DNA of 15,928 bases from NCBI GenBank assembly GCA_044359525.1, contig JBIKLY010000081.1, positions 1 through 15,928 of the forward strand, in the 5' to 3' direction. Position 1 is the stretch's first letter; each line of letters begins with the position of its first letter. Source of the DNA: CAJBIL01 sp044359525 (lineage in GTDB: Bacteria; Pseudomonadota; Gammaproteobacteria; Burkholderiales; Rhodocyclaceae). Below, in pieces: positions 1 through 6,662 of this stretch. The position numbers were made by a program, and so were the translations under genes. A model generated the notes under the pieces. It worked only from the letters and a program-made list of their open reading frames with translations, was not told the DNA's origin and did not search any database.

Positions 1-1
1 T

Positions 2-1300
2 TTTGTGATGCGCCTCGGCTATTCCGCGGGAAAGGTAATGCTGGCAAATGAGTCAGCGCGCGGCCACCTGCAAGCCGGCGATCGGCCAGCCGTGTTGATC
101 GGGAAAGATACGCGGATTTCCGGGTACATGCTGGAAGCGGCGCTGGAGGCGGGGTTTTCGGCAGCTGGGGTTGATGTCTGCCTGGTCGGGCCGATGCCGA
201 CACCAGCGATTGCTTACCTGACACGCGCGTTGCGTTTGCAGGCCGGCATCGTCATTTCTGCCTCGCACAATCCGTATTACGATAATGGCATCAAGTTTTT
301 CTCGGCGCACGGCACCAAGCTGCCTGACGCGATCGAGGCTGAAATCGAGGCGGGGATTGATGCGCCGCTGCTTTGTGTGCAGTCGGCCGATCTCGGGCGG
401 GCCCGTCGAATCAACGATGCTGCCGGGCGATACATCGAGTTCTGCAAGAGCACGTTTCCCAATGATATGGATCTGCGTGGTCTGAAAATCGTTGTTGATT
501 GCGCGCACGGAGCGGCTTACCACATCGCGCCGCACGTGCTGCATGAACTGGGTGCCGAGGTCAGCACGATTGGCGCCGAGCCGAACGGGCTGAATATCAA
601 TGACGAAGTTGGTGCAACGGCGCCGCGCGCGCTGCGTGACGCCGTTCTGGCGCAGCAGGCCGACCTGGGGATTGCGCTCGATGGTGATGGCGACCGGGTG
701 ATGATGGTCGATGCGGCCGGGACTATTTACGACGGCGACCAGTTGCTGTTTGCCGTTGTGCGCAGCCGCGCCCGTCAGGGCGCGGTGGCCGGTGTGGTCG
801 GGACATTGATGACCAATCTCGCCTTTGAGCACGCCATGGCTGCACTGAAGGTGCCGTTTGCCCGGGCGGCGGTCGGTGACCGTTATGTTATGGAGTTGTT
901 GCAGAAAAACGGCTGGCAGTATGGCGGTGAGAATTCGGGGCACATCCTCTGTCTTGACAAGCACACGACTGGTGACGGGATTGTTTCCGCCTTGCAGGTG
1001 CTATCCGCACTGCGCGAAGCGGGCGGCGATCTGCAGGCGCTGCTTGGCAGTCTGACGCTTTATCCGCAGAAGCTGATCAACGTGCCACTGGTCAAGGGTT
1101 TTCCGTGGAAAGATCATCCGCTGATTGCGTCTGTGCAGTGTGAAGTTGAAGCCGGGCTCGATGGCCAGGGCAGGGTGCTGCTGCGCGCTTCGGGTACGGA
1201 GCCGCTGCTGCGCGTGATGGTTGAAGGGCGCGATGCCGAAAAGGTGCTCAGTGCTGCCGAGAAGCTTGCTGCTGCGGTACGGGAGGCTGTTTCATCTTAA
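2..1300 (+). CDS. glmM: Phosphoglucosamine mutase GlmM, 5'-truncated by the window edge
   Basis: Converts glucosamine-6-phosphate to glucosamine-1-phosphate in the cytoplasm, the step that feeds UDP-GlcNAc, peptidoglycan and LPS synthesis. The frame is open from base 2 and reads F-V-M-R-L-G-Y. The GTG at 5 and ATG at 8 are therefore internal codons, and the real start, about 20-25 residues earlier, lies upstream of the window. Visible motifs are the phosphoserine loop ISASHNP (serine codon 263-265), the metal-binding DGDGDR (680-697), the sugar-binding GGENSGHI (from about 925) and the C-terminal phosphate-binding RASGTEPLLRVMVEG. About 432 residues are present of the roughly 445-450 usual for the family. 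All catalytic elements after the missing N-terminus look intact. The stop codon lies inside the predicted Pho box of the pst operon. Confidence 0.96.
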   Translation, partial: FVMRLGYSAGKVMLANESARGHLQAGDRPAVLIGKDTRISGYMLEAALEAGFSAAGVDVCLVGPMPTPAIAYLTRALRLQAGIVISASHNPYYDNGIKFFSAHGTKLPDAIEAEIEAGIDAPLLCVQSADLGRARRINDAAGRYIEFCKSTFPNDMDLRGLKIVVDCAHGAAYHIAPHVLHELGAEVSTIGAEPNGLNINDEVGATAPRALRDAVLAQQADLGIALDGDGDRVMMVDAAGTIYDGDQLLFAVVRSRARQGAVAGVVGTLMTNLAFEHAMAALKVPFARAAVGDRYVMELLQKNGWQYGGENSGHILCLDKHTTGDGIVSALQVLSALREAGGDLQALLGSLTLYPQKLINVPLVKGFPWKDHPLIASVQCEVEAGLDGQGRVLLRASGTEPLLRVMVEGRDAEKVLSAAEKLAAAVREAVSS

Positions 1301-1333
1301 TGTAACAGAGTCGTAACATTCGCCGGTTAGACT
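1289..1333 (+). promoter_or_regulatory. Predicted PhoB box array and -10 element of the pst operon
   Basis: Three 7-mers sit at exact 11-base spacing: GTTTCAT (1289-1295), ATGTAAC (1300-1306) and TCGTAAC (1311-1317). They resemble the known PhoB half-site consensus CTGTCAT/CTGTAAC with 4-base spacers. A -10-like TAGACT (1328-1333, 4 of 6 to consensus) follows 10 bases after the last half-site. That is the geometry of PhoB-activated promoters, where the Pho box replaces the -35. The array overlaps the end and stop codon of glmM. Activation under phosphate limitation is inferred from the motif and the adjacent pstS. No phoB or phoR gene is visible in the window. Confidence 0.75.
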
Positions 1334-1375
1334 GCTCTTCGTTGCTGCAACGCAGCGTCTACCGGAGAAAGTCGG

Positions 1376-2374
1376 ATGAAAGTCGCAAAAATTACTGCCC
1401 TTCTGGTGCTGGCCCTTGCCGGTACTACCGTTTCCTCATCGAGTTTTGCTCAGGCGCTGGTCAAGGTTGACGGTTCGAGCACCGTTTATCCGGTAACCGA
1501 GGCGGTTGCCGAGGACTTCCAGAAGTCGAAGAAAAATAGCATTCGCGTCACCGTCGGCATCTCCGGAACCGGTGGTGGTTTCAAGAAGTTCTGTCGTGGC
1601 GAGATCGACATCTCCAACGCTTCGCGTCCGATCCTGAAAAAAGAAATGGATGACTGCAAGGCGGCAGGTATCGAGTACATCGAGTTGCCGGTTGCTTACG
1701 ACGCGCTGACCGTCGTCGTCAATCCGAAAAACGACTGGATCAAATCAATGACCGTCGCCGAACTCAAGACAATCTGGGAACCGGGCGCACAGGGCAAGAT
1801 CACCAGCTGGAGGCAGGTCAATCCGGCGTGGCCCGATCGTCCCTTGAAGCTGTTTGGTGCCGGCGCCGATTCGGGTACCTTTGACTATTTCACCGAAGCG
1901 ATCAACGGCAAGTCGAAGGCCAGCCGTGGCGACTTTACTGCTTCTGAAGACGACAACGTTCTGGTGCAAGGCGTTACGCGCGACACCGGCGCGCTCGGCT
2001 TCTTCGGGTTTGCCTACTACGAGGAAAACCACGACAAGCTGAAGGCTGTACCTATTATTGAGAAAGAAGGCAAGCCGGCGGTTTCTCCGTCCAGCAAGAC
2101 GGTGATCGACGGTACCTATCAACCGCTGGCCCGCCCGATTTTCATCTATGTCAACGCCAAGTCGGCTGACAAACCGGAGGTCAAGGAGTTCGTCGAGTAC
2201 TACATGAAGCACGGCGAGAAGCTGGCCAAGGAAGTGAAGTACGTGCCGTTACCCGCCAAAGCCTACGCCTACAATCTGGACCACGTTACCAAGCGGGTGA
2301 AGGGCACCAAGTTCGGCGGCGAAAACAAAGTCGGCTTGACTATCGAAGAGTTGATGAAACTCGAGGCCAAGTAA
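1376..2374 (+). CDS. pstS: Phosphate ABC transporter periplasmic substrate-binding protein PstS
   Basis: Binds inorganic phosphate in the periplasm and delivers it to PstCA. The 332-residue product begins with a Sec signal peptide: K2/K5, a hydrophobic stretch at about residues 7-19, and likely cleavage after SFA or SFAQA near residues 25-27. The mature protein starts with the family motif VDGSSTVYP (31-39). Anion-binding segments follow: GISGTGGG (61-68), ISNASRP (79-85) and ADSGTFDYF around residues 164-172. Only two cysteines are present (C73, C94), and they could form a disulfide. The E. coli-type arginine four residues before the SGT motif is absent, and R84 may take that role, as expected of the SphX-like PstS subfamily. 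The ATG is preceded by GGAGAAA (1364-1370). First gene of pstSCAB. Confidence 0.95.
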   Translation: MKVAKITALLVLALAGTTVSSSSFAQALVKVDGSSTVYPVTEAVAEDFQKSKKNSIRVTVGISGTGGGFKKFCRGEIDISNASRPILKKEMDDCKAAGIEYIELPVAYDALTVVVNPKNDWIKSMTVAELKTIWEPGAQGKITSWRQVNPAWPDRPLKLFGAGADSGTFDYFTEAINGKSKASRGDFTASEDDNVLVQGVTRDTGALGFFGFAYYEENHDKLKAVPIIEKEGKPAVSPSSKTVIDGTYQPLARPIFIYVNAKSADKPEVKEFVEYYMKHGEKLAKEVKYVPLPAKAYAYNLDHVTKRVKGTKFGGENKVGLTIEELMKLEAK

Positions 2375-2387
2375 GACTGTCTGCACA

Positions 2388-2410
2388 CCCCCGGGGAGGT
2401 TCTCCGGGGG
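2388..2410 (+). promoter_or_regulatory. Strong intercistronic hairpin between pstS and pstC
   Basis: Bases 2388-2397 pair with 2401-2410 to give a 10-bp stem with one G-U pair and a three-base GGT loop. The outer part is CCCCCGG against CCGGGGG. The following sequence TTGTTCCTCT has no proper U-run, so this is not a standard Rho-independent terminator. Its position after the binding-protein gene and before the permease gene matches hairpins that in other ABC-transporter operons protect the upstream mRNA or partly attenuate read-through, so more binding protein than permease is made. That role is inferred here; the structure itself is read directly. Confidence 0.75.
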
Positions 2411-2441
2411 TTGTTCCTCTCCATGGCAACACTTATCATTC

Positions 2442-2445
2442 AGGA
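2442..2445 (+). promoter_or_regulatory. Ribosome binding site deciding the pstC start
   Basis: AGGA lies seven bases before the ATG at 2453. The alternative in-frame starts, TTG at 2411 and ATG at 2423, are immediately behind the GC-rich hairpin and have no comparable Shine-Dalgarno sequence apart from the hairpin's own G-run. Confidence 0.6.
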
Positions 2446-2452
2446 CTCGTCC

Positions 2453-3403
2453 ATGAGTTCAATTGCATCCACCGCCGAAAGCCTTGCTATCGTGTCTCAG
2501 CCAAGCGACCGCCTGAAGAAGGATGTCACGCGCCACCTCAAGGAGCGCGTGATCGAGGGGGTTCTGTTTTCGGCAGCCTTTGTCTCGGTGTTCACCACCG
2601 CAGCCATCGTTTACATCCTGGTCAGTGAATCCTGGGTCTTCTTCCAGCATGTTCCGCTGTGGGATTTCCTGTTCGATACACAATGGACGCCGCTTTTCGA
2701 TGATGCCCACTACGGCATCATGGTCCTGCTGTCGGGTACGCTGACCAGTTCCGCCGTGGCCCTGCTGGTCGCGATTCCACTCGGCACGATCATCGCCATC
2801 TATCTTTCGGAGTTCGCGCCGTTTGCCGTGCGCGAAGTGGCCAAGCCCTTCCTGGAATTGCTCGGTGGCATACCGACAATTATTTACGGCTACTTCGCCC
2901 TGATTTTCCTGACACCGTTGCTGCAACGCTTCTTTCCCGAGTTGCCCGGTTTCAACCTGCTCTCGGCCGGCATCGTGATGGGCATCATGATCATCCCCTA
3001 CGTTGCCTCCTTGTCCGAAGATGCCATGCGTGCCGTGCCGATGGCGCTGCGCGAAGGATCCTACGCGATGGGCGCAACCCGTTTGCAGACCGCGCTGCGC
3101 GTCGTCATGCCGGCGGCGACTTCGGGCATCGCTTCGGCCTACATTCTTGGTGTCTCGCGTGCGGTGGGCGAAACGATGATTCTTGCGGTGGCGGCGGGCA
3201 TGCAGCCCAACCTGACCTTCAATCCGGCTGAGCCCGGTGCGACGATTACGTCGTTCATCGTACAGGTCGCGCTCGGCGACCTGCCGCATGGCAGTATCGG
3301 CTATCAGACGATTTTTGCCGCCGGCCTGACCCTGATGCTTATCACCCTGGTTTTCAACCTGCTCGGTTACTACATGCGGAAGCGTTTCCGCGAAGTGTAC
3401 TGA
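2453..3403 (+). CDS. pstC: Phosphate ABC transporter permease PstC
   Basis: Inner-membrane permease that forms the phosphate channel with PstA. From the ATG at 2453 it has 316 residues: a polar cytoplasmic N-terminus of about 35 residues, a first membrane segment at about 36-60, and five further hydrophobic segments, as usual for the family. The conserved cytoplasmic coupling (EAA) loop, EGSYAMGATRLQTALRVVMP, starts near residue 201, and GGIPTIIYGYFAL is also typical. The longest open frame starts at TTG 2411, and an ATG at 2423 is also possible. I prefer 2453 because it alone has a clear ribosome binding site, and the upstream candidates abut the 2388-2410 hairpin. It lies 22 bases before pstA. 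Confidence 0.93.
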   Translation: MSSIASTAESLAIVSQPSDRLKKDVTRHLKERVIEGVLFSAAFVSVFTTAAIVYILVSESWVFFQHVPLWDFLFDTQWTPLFDDAHYGIMVLLSGTLTSSAVALLVAIPLGTIIAIYLSEFAPFAVREVAKPFLELLGGIPTIIYGYFALIFLTPLLQRFFPELPGFNLLSAGIVMGIMIIPYVASLSEDAMRAVPMALREGSYAMGATRLQTALRVVMPAATSGIASAYILGVSRAVGETMILAVAAGMQPNLTFNPAEPGATITSFIVQVALGDLPHGSIGYQTIFAAGLTLMLITLVFNLLGYYMRKRFREVY

Positions 3404-3425
3404 CCATGTTTTCGAGATACGCAAA

Positions 3426-4349
3426 ATGAATCAGCAAGAACTGCAGGCAATGCGTGCCATGATTGGCGCACACAAGCGCTGGGACTTCATGTTCGGGATT
3501 CTCGGCATCCTCGCCCTGATGGTCGGCGTACTGACCTTCACCGCGCTGTTCGCCGACATGGCGATCAATGGATTCTCGCGCATCAGCATGGACTTCCTCA
3601 CGTCCTTTCCGTCACGCCGCGCGGAGAACGCCGGCATTCTTTCGGCTTGGGTCGGATCGACGCTGGTCATGGTGGTCACAGCTTTTGCTGCGGTGCCGAT
3701 CGGCGTGGCGGCGGGGGTCTACCTTGAGGAATACGCGCCGAAGAACTGGATGACCGACATCATCGAGATCAACATCACCAACCTCGCCGGCGTGCCGTCG
3801 ATCATTTACGGCTTGCTTGCCCTCGGTCTCTTTGTTTATACCTTCGGCCTGGGCCAGAGCATCCTTTCGGCCGGTTTGACGCTGGCGCTGCTCATCCTGC
3901 CGGTGGTCATCGTGGCGACGCGCGAATCCATCCGCGCGATTCCGCAGATCATCCGCGAGGGCGCTTACGCTTGTGGTGCGACGACCTGGCAGGTGGTGCG
4001 TGACCATATCGTGCCTTATTCGAGCGCCGGCATCCTGACCGGTGTGATCATCGGCATGGCCCGCGCCATCGGCGAAACGGCGCCGATCATCACGATCGGC
4101 GCACTGACTTTCATCGCCTTCCTGCCGACCGCCCCCTTTACCGGCGAGCCGACCGCCGGATTGTTCGACTGGCTGTTTGCGCCTTTTACTGTGATGCCGA
4201 TCCAGATGTTCAACTGGACATCACGTCCGGAAGCGGCCTTTCTGAACAACGCTGCTGCTGCCGGCTTCGTTCTTGTTGTGATGACCTTGGTCATGAACGG
4301 CTTGGCAATCTGGTTGCGCTACCGCTTGCGCAAGAACATCAAGTGGTAA
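3426..4349 (+). CDS. pstA: Phosphate ABC transporter permease PstA
   Basis: Second inner-membrane permease of the Pst transporter and partner of PstC. The 307-residue length is normal. Hydrophobic segments are visible at about residues 20-45, near 75-100, and in four later stretches, ending with a basic tail (RYRLRKNIKW). The coupling loop EGAYACGATTWQVVRDHIVP begins near residue 178, and the GVPSIIYGLLALGLFV segment parallels the equivalent part of PstC. Only a weak Shine-Dalgarno-like GAG precedes the ATG at 3426, so translation may depend partly on coupling to pstC, whose stop is 22 bases upstream. pstB follows closely. Confidence 0.95.
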   Translation: MNQQELQAMRAMIGAHKRWDFMFGILGILALMVGVLTFTALFADMAINGFSRISMDFLTSFPSRRAENAGILSAWVGSTLVMVVTAFAAVPIGVAAGVYLEEYAPKNWMTDIIEINITNLAGVPSIIYGLLALGLFVYTFGLGQSILSAGLTLALLILPVVIVATRESIRAIPQIIREGAYACGATTWQVVRDHIVPYSSAGILTGVIIGMARAIGETAPIITIGALTFIAFLPTAPFTGEPTAGLFDWLFAPFTVMPIQMFNWTSRPEAAFLNNAAAAGFVLVVMTLVMNGLAIWLRYRLRKNIKW

Positions 4350-4374
4350 ATATCTTCAAATAATGGTGAATCCA

Positions 4375-5166
4375 ATGACTGCAACCGTAGTGCACGAGCC
4401 GGTCCCGGCGCTCAAGGCCGAAGCGAAAAATTTAAATTTTTTCTATGGCAATTTCCAGGCGCTCAAGGGCATCAATATGCCGGTGTATGAAAAAAAGGTG
4501 ACTGCCCTGATCGGCCCCTCCGGCTGCGGCAAGTCGACCTATTTGCGCTGCTTCAACCGCATGCATGACCTGTATCCCGGCAACCGCTACGAGGGGGGTA
4601 TCAACTTCCACCCTGACCAGACCGATCTGTTATCGCCGCAAGTCGATCCGATCGAGGTGCGCATGCGCATCAGCATGGTTTTCCAGAAGCCGAATCCCTT
4701 TCCCAAGTCGATTTACGAGAACGTTGCCTATGGCTTGCGCGTACGTGGCGAAAATCGGCGCGCGGTAGTCGATCAAAAGGTCGAGGAGGCTTTGCGCAGT
4801 GCGGCGCTGTGGAATGAGGTCAAGGATCGTCTCAAGGAGCAAGGCGCCAACCTGTCCGGCGGTCAGCAGCAGCGCCTGTGCATTGCGCGTGCGCTGGCCA
4901 CCGATCCGGAACTGATGCTGTTTGACGAACCGACTTCAGCACTCGACCCGATTGCTACCGGTAGCATCGAGGAGTTGATTACGGAGTTGAAAGAGAAGGT
5001 GACCATTCTCATCGTGACGCACAACATGCAGCAGGCTGCGCGTGTTTCGGATTACACAGCCTACATGTATCTGGGCGAAATGGTCGAATTCGGCGTCACT
5101 GACCAGATCTTCATCAAGCCACAGAAAAAAGAGACCGAGGATTACATCACCGGTCGCTTTGGCTAA
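4375..5166 (+). CDS. pstB: Phosphate ABC transporter ATP-binding protein PstB
   Basis: Cytoplasmic ATPase that powers phosphate import through PstCA. Numbered from the ATG at 4375 (263 residues), it shows Walker A GPSGCGKST (47-55), the ABC signature LSGGQQQR (160-167), Walker B LMLFDEP with D184/E185, and the switch histidine H216 in IVTHN. The PstB-specific MVFQKPNPFPKSIYENV (Q-loop region) is also present. An in-frame ATG at 4363 would add four residues, but GGTGA (4366-4370) is well placed only for 4375, so that start is preferred. Last gene of the operon, followed by a terminator. phoU, which follows pstB in many proteobacteria, is not here. Confidence 0.95.
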   Translation: MTATVVHEPVPALKAEAKNLNFFYGNFQALKGINMPVYEKKVTALIGPSGCGKSTYLRCFNRMHDLYPGNRYEGGINFHPDQTDLLSPQVDPIEVRMRISMVFQKPNPFPKSIYENVAYGLRVRGENRRAVVDQKVEEALRSAALWNEVKDRLKEQGANLSGGQQQRLCIARALATDPELMLFDEPTSALDPIATGSIEELITELKEKVTILIVTHNMQQAARVSDYTAYMYLGEMVEFGVTDQIFIKPQKKETEDYITGRFG

Positions 5167-5197
5167 GCGTGTGGGGGATGCTCCCGTTCGGTGAAAC

Positions 5198-5263
5198 CAA
5201 TAAAAAGCCGGCTTTTGCCGGTTTTTTTGTCCCTTCATTGACCCTGCCACCGGCTTTTTATTG
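5198..5263. repeat. 14-bp perfect inverted repeat around the pstB terminator
   Basis: CAATAAAAAGCCGG (5198-5211) and CCGGCTTTTTATTG (5250-5263) are exact reverse complements with 38 bases between them. The left arm contains the 5' half of the terminator stem, so the long-range pairing competes with the short terminator hairpin. The last three bases of the right arm are the TTG of the tpiA -35 hexamer. The repeat is certain; any regulatory role is inference. Confidence 0.8.
5202..5228 (+). terminator. Rho-independent terminator after pstB, probably bidirectional
   Basis: CCGGC (5208-5212) pairs with GCCGG (5217-5221) around a TTTT loop. The stem can extend through a G-U pair and five A-U pairs (5202-5206 with 5223-5227), and the transcript ends in a seven-base T-run (5222-5228). 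Read on the minus strand, the same stem is followed by CTTTTTATT, so it should also stop antisense transcription. It separates the pst operon from the tpiA promoter. Confidence 0.88.
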
Positions 5264-5290
5264 ACCACTTGCAGCCTTCATCGCTATAAT
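5261..5290 (+). promoter_or_regulatory. Sigma-70 promoter of tpiA-secG
   Basis: TTGACC (5261-5266, 5 of 6 to the -35 consensus) and a perfect TATAAT (5285-5290) are separated by 18 bases. Transcription should begin near 5297, giving a leader of only about 22 bases before the tpiA GTG. This suggests strong constitutive expression of tpiA and secG, and possibly the tRNA and nuo genes downstream. Confidence 0.85.
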
Positions 5291-5318
5291 TCGCCGGTTT
5301 TGTGCGGGGCGTCCAACA

Positions 5319-6074
5319 GTGCGTCGTCATCTAGTGGCAGGGAATTGGAAAATGCACGGCGGGCTCGCGTCAAACCGGCTGCTGTTGCAGAACGTCCTTG
5401 CCGGAATGGCCGGTATTTCTGGTATGGATGCGACGGTGTGCGTGCCTTTTCCTTATTTGGCTCAGGCGCAGTCGATGCTGGCGGGAACGGTGCTTGGCTG
5501 GGGTGCGCAGAGTGTTTGCGAGCACGTTCAAGGGGCTTTTACCGGTGAAGTCAGCGTGGCGATGTTGCAGGATTTTGCCTGTCGCCATGTGATTGTCGGG
5601 CATTCGGAACGGCGGGCGATTTTTGCCGAAACCGATGCGCTGGTGGCGGAAAAGTTTGCGGCGGCGCTGGCCGGTGGTTTGTGCCCGATTCTCTGTGTTG
5701 GCGAAACGCTGGCGCAGCGTGAAGCCGGGCAGACGGTAGCAGTTGTTGCTGCTCAGCTTGATGCGGTGCTGCAGCGGGTGGGTGTGGCAGCGTTTTCCGG
5801 TGCTGTCGTGGCCTACGAGCCGGTTTGGGCCATTGGCACAGGGCGGACAGCTTCGCCGGCGCAGGCGCAGGAAGTGCATGCGGCAATCAGGGCGCAGATC
5901 GCTTGTGCTGATGCGCATGTGGCGGAGGGGGCACAAATCCTCTACGGCGGCAGTGTCAAGCCGCAAAGTGCAGTTGAGTTATTTGCGATGCCCGATATTG
6001 ATGGTGGCCTGATTGGCGGCGCATCTCTGGTGGCGGAAGATTTTCTGGCGATTTGCCACGCGGCAAATCGATAA
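5319..6074 (+). CDS. tpiA: Triose-phosphate isomerase
   Basis: Interconverts dihydroxyacetone phosphate and glyceraldehyde-3-phosphate in glycolysis and gluconeogenesis. The 251-residue product starts MRRHLVAGNWKMHG, carrying catalytic N9 and K11. The electrophilic H95 lies in VGHSERR, the catalytic base E167 in AYEPVWAIGTG, and the phosphate-gripping loops YGGSVKP and GGLIGGASL follow. The start is GTG at 5319. No in-frame ATG or GTG exists between the predicted transcription start (about 5297) and this codon, and the protein begins exactly where the family does. The ribosome binding site is weak (GCGGGGC about ten bases upstream). By eye, codons use more G/T third positions than the nuo genes. 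Nine bases separate it from secG. Confidence 0.96.
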   Translation: MRRHLVAGNWKMHGGLASNRLLLQNVLAGMAGISGMDATVCVPFPYLAQAQSMLAGTVLGWGAQSVCEHVQGAFTGEVSVAMLQDFACRHVIVGHSERRAIFAETDALVAEKFAAALAGGLCPILCVGETLAQREAGQTVAVVAAQLDAVLQRVGVAAFSGAVVAYEPVWAIGTGRTASPAQAQEVHAAIRAQIACADAHVAEGAQILYGGSVKPQSAVELFAMPDIDGGLIGGASLVAEDFLAICHAANR

Positions 6075-6083
6075 AGAGGCGAC

Positions 6084-6455
6084 ATGGAATATTTGTTCTC
6101 GATAGTTTTGACAATTCACATCCTGGCAGCGCTCGGGGTTATCGGCCTGGTGCTCGTGCAGCACGGCAAGGGTGCGGACATGGGGGCGGCTTTTGGTAGT
6201 GGTGCGTCGGGCAGCCTGTTCGGCGCCACCGGCTCTGCCAACTTTCTGAGCCGGGCCACTTCGGTGCTTGCCGCCGTCTTTTTTGTGACGAGCCTTTCGC
6301 TTGCTTATATCGCATCGAACAAGCCAAAAACGACTGGCAGTGTGATGCAGGATGCGGTAAAATCGCAGACTGTTCCGGCGCCTGCTGCGGCTGGGGTTGA
6401 AGCGGGTGCAAGCCCCGTGGATTCTGGGTCCAAGGCAAAAGATATTCCCAAGTAA
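6084..6455 (+). CDS. secG: Preprotein translocase subunit SecG
   Basis: Accessory subunit of the SecYEG translocon in the inner membrane. The 123-residue protein has two membrane segments (about 4-26 and 57-77). They flank the conserved cytoplasmic loop with QHGKGADMGAAFGSGASGSL and FGATGSANFLSR. A soluble tail from about residue 79 is rich in Ala, Pro, Val, Ser and Lys and contains an APAAAG stretch. Such tails vary in length and sequence among betaproteobacterial SecG proteins. GAGG lies shortly before the ATG. It follows tpiA by nine bases, almost certainly in the same transcript, and precedes tRNA-Leu by 64 bases. The tpiA-secG-tRNA-nuo order recurs in related proteobacteria. Confidence 0.94.
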   Translation: MEYLFSIVLTIHILAALGVIGLVLVQHGKGADMGAAFGSGASGSLFGATGSANFLSRATSVLAAVFFVTSLSLAYIASNKPKTTGSVMQDAVKSQTVPAPAAAGVEAGASPVDSGSKAKDIPK

Positions 6456-6519
6456 TTGGGTAGAAGCAAGACGCGGGGAGTGGCATTCCTCGATTGACCC
6501 GCAGTCTGACCGTAGTAGT

Positions 6520-6604
6520 GCCGACGTGGTGAAATTGGTAGACACGCTATCTTGAGGGGGTAGTGACTTAGGTCGTGTGAGTTCGAGTCTCACCGTCGGC
6601 ACCA
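6520..6604 (+). tRNA. tRNA-Leu (anticodon GAG)
   Basis: An 85-base class II tRNA. The acceptor arm is GCCGACG (6520-6526) with CGTCGGC (6594-6600), then discriminator A6601 and encoded CCA (6602-6604). The anticodon stem CTATC/GGTAG (one T-G pair) encloses loop TTGAGGG with anticodon GAG at 6554-6556, which reads CUC and CUU codons. The long variable arm (6564-6576, GAC/GTC stem) and the T arm GTGAG-TTCGAGT-CTCAC (6577-6593) complete the fold. No separate promoter or T-rich terminator is evident, so it may be processed from a tpiA-secG-nuo transcript. Confidence 0.96.
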
Positions 6605-6662
6605 AGTGGAGTCATCTCAGGGGTGGCTCTGACCGAAAAATACAGCGATAGTGCGGCGGATC

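Noticed and set aside
53..964. Minus-strand 303-codon open frame opposite glmM
   Set aside because: It lies wholly within glmM, whose frame shows clear family motifs. The translation is rich in Arg/His/Gln with no recognisable domain, as expected of an antisense shadow in GC-rich DNA.
2459..3424. Minus-strand 321-codon open frame opposite pstC
   Set aside because: Antisense to a clear permease gene. The product is very rich in Gly/Arg/Gln/Asp/His and shows no membrane or domain pattern.
6494..6519. TTGACC before the tRNA as a -35 element
   Set aside because: No -10-like hexamer sits at 16-18 bases, and such a promoter would start inside the tRNA.
6609..6629. Possible terminator hairpin after tRNA-Leu (GAGTCA with TGGCTC)
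   Set aside because: The stem is only six pairs including a G-U, has a nine-base loop and no T-run on the + strand. It is too weak to call a terminator.
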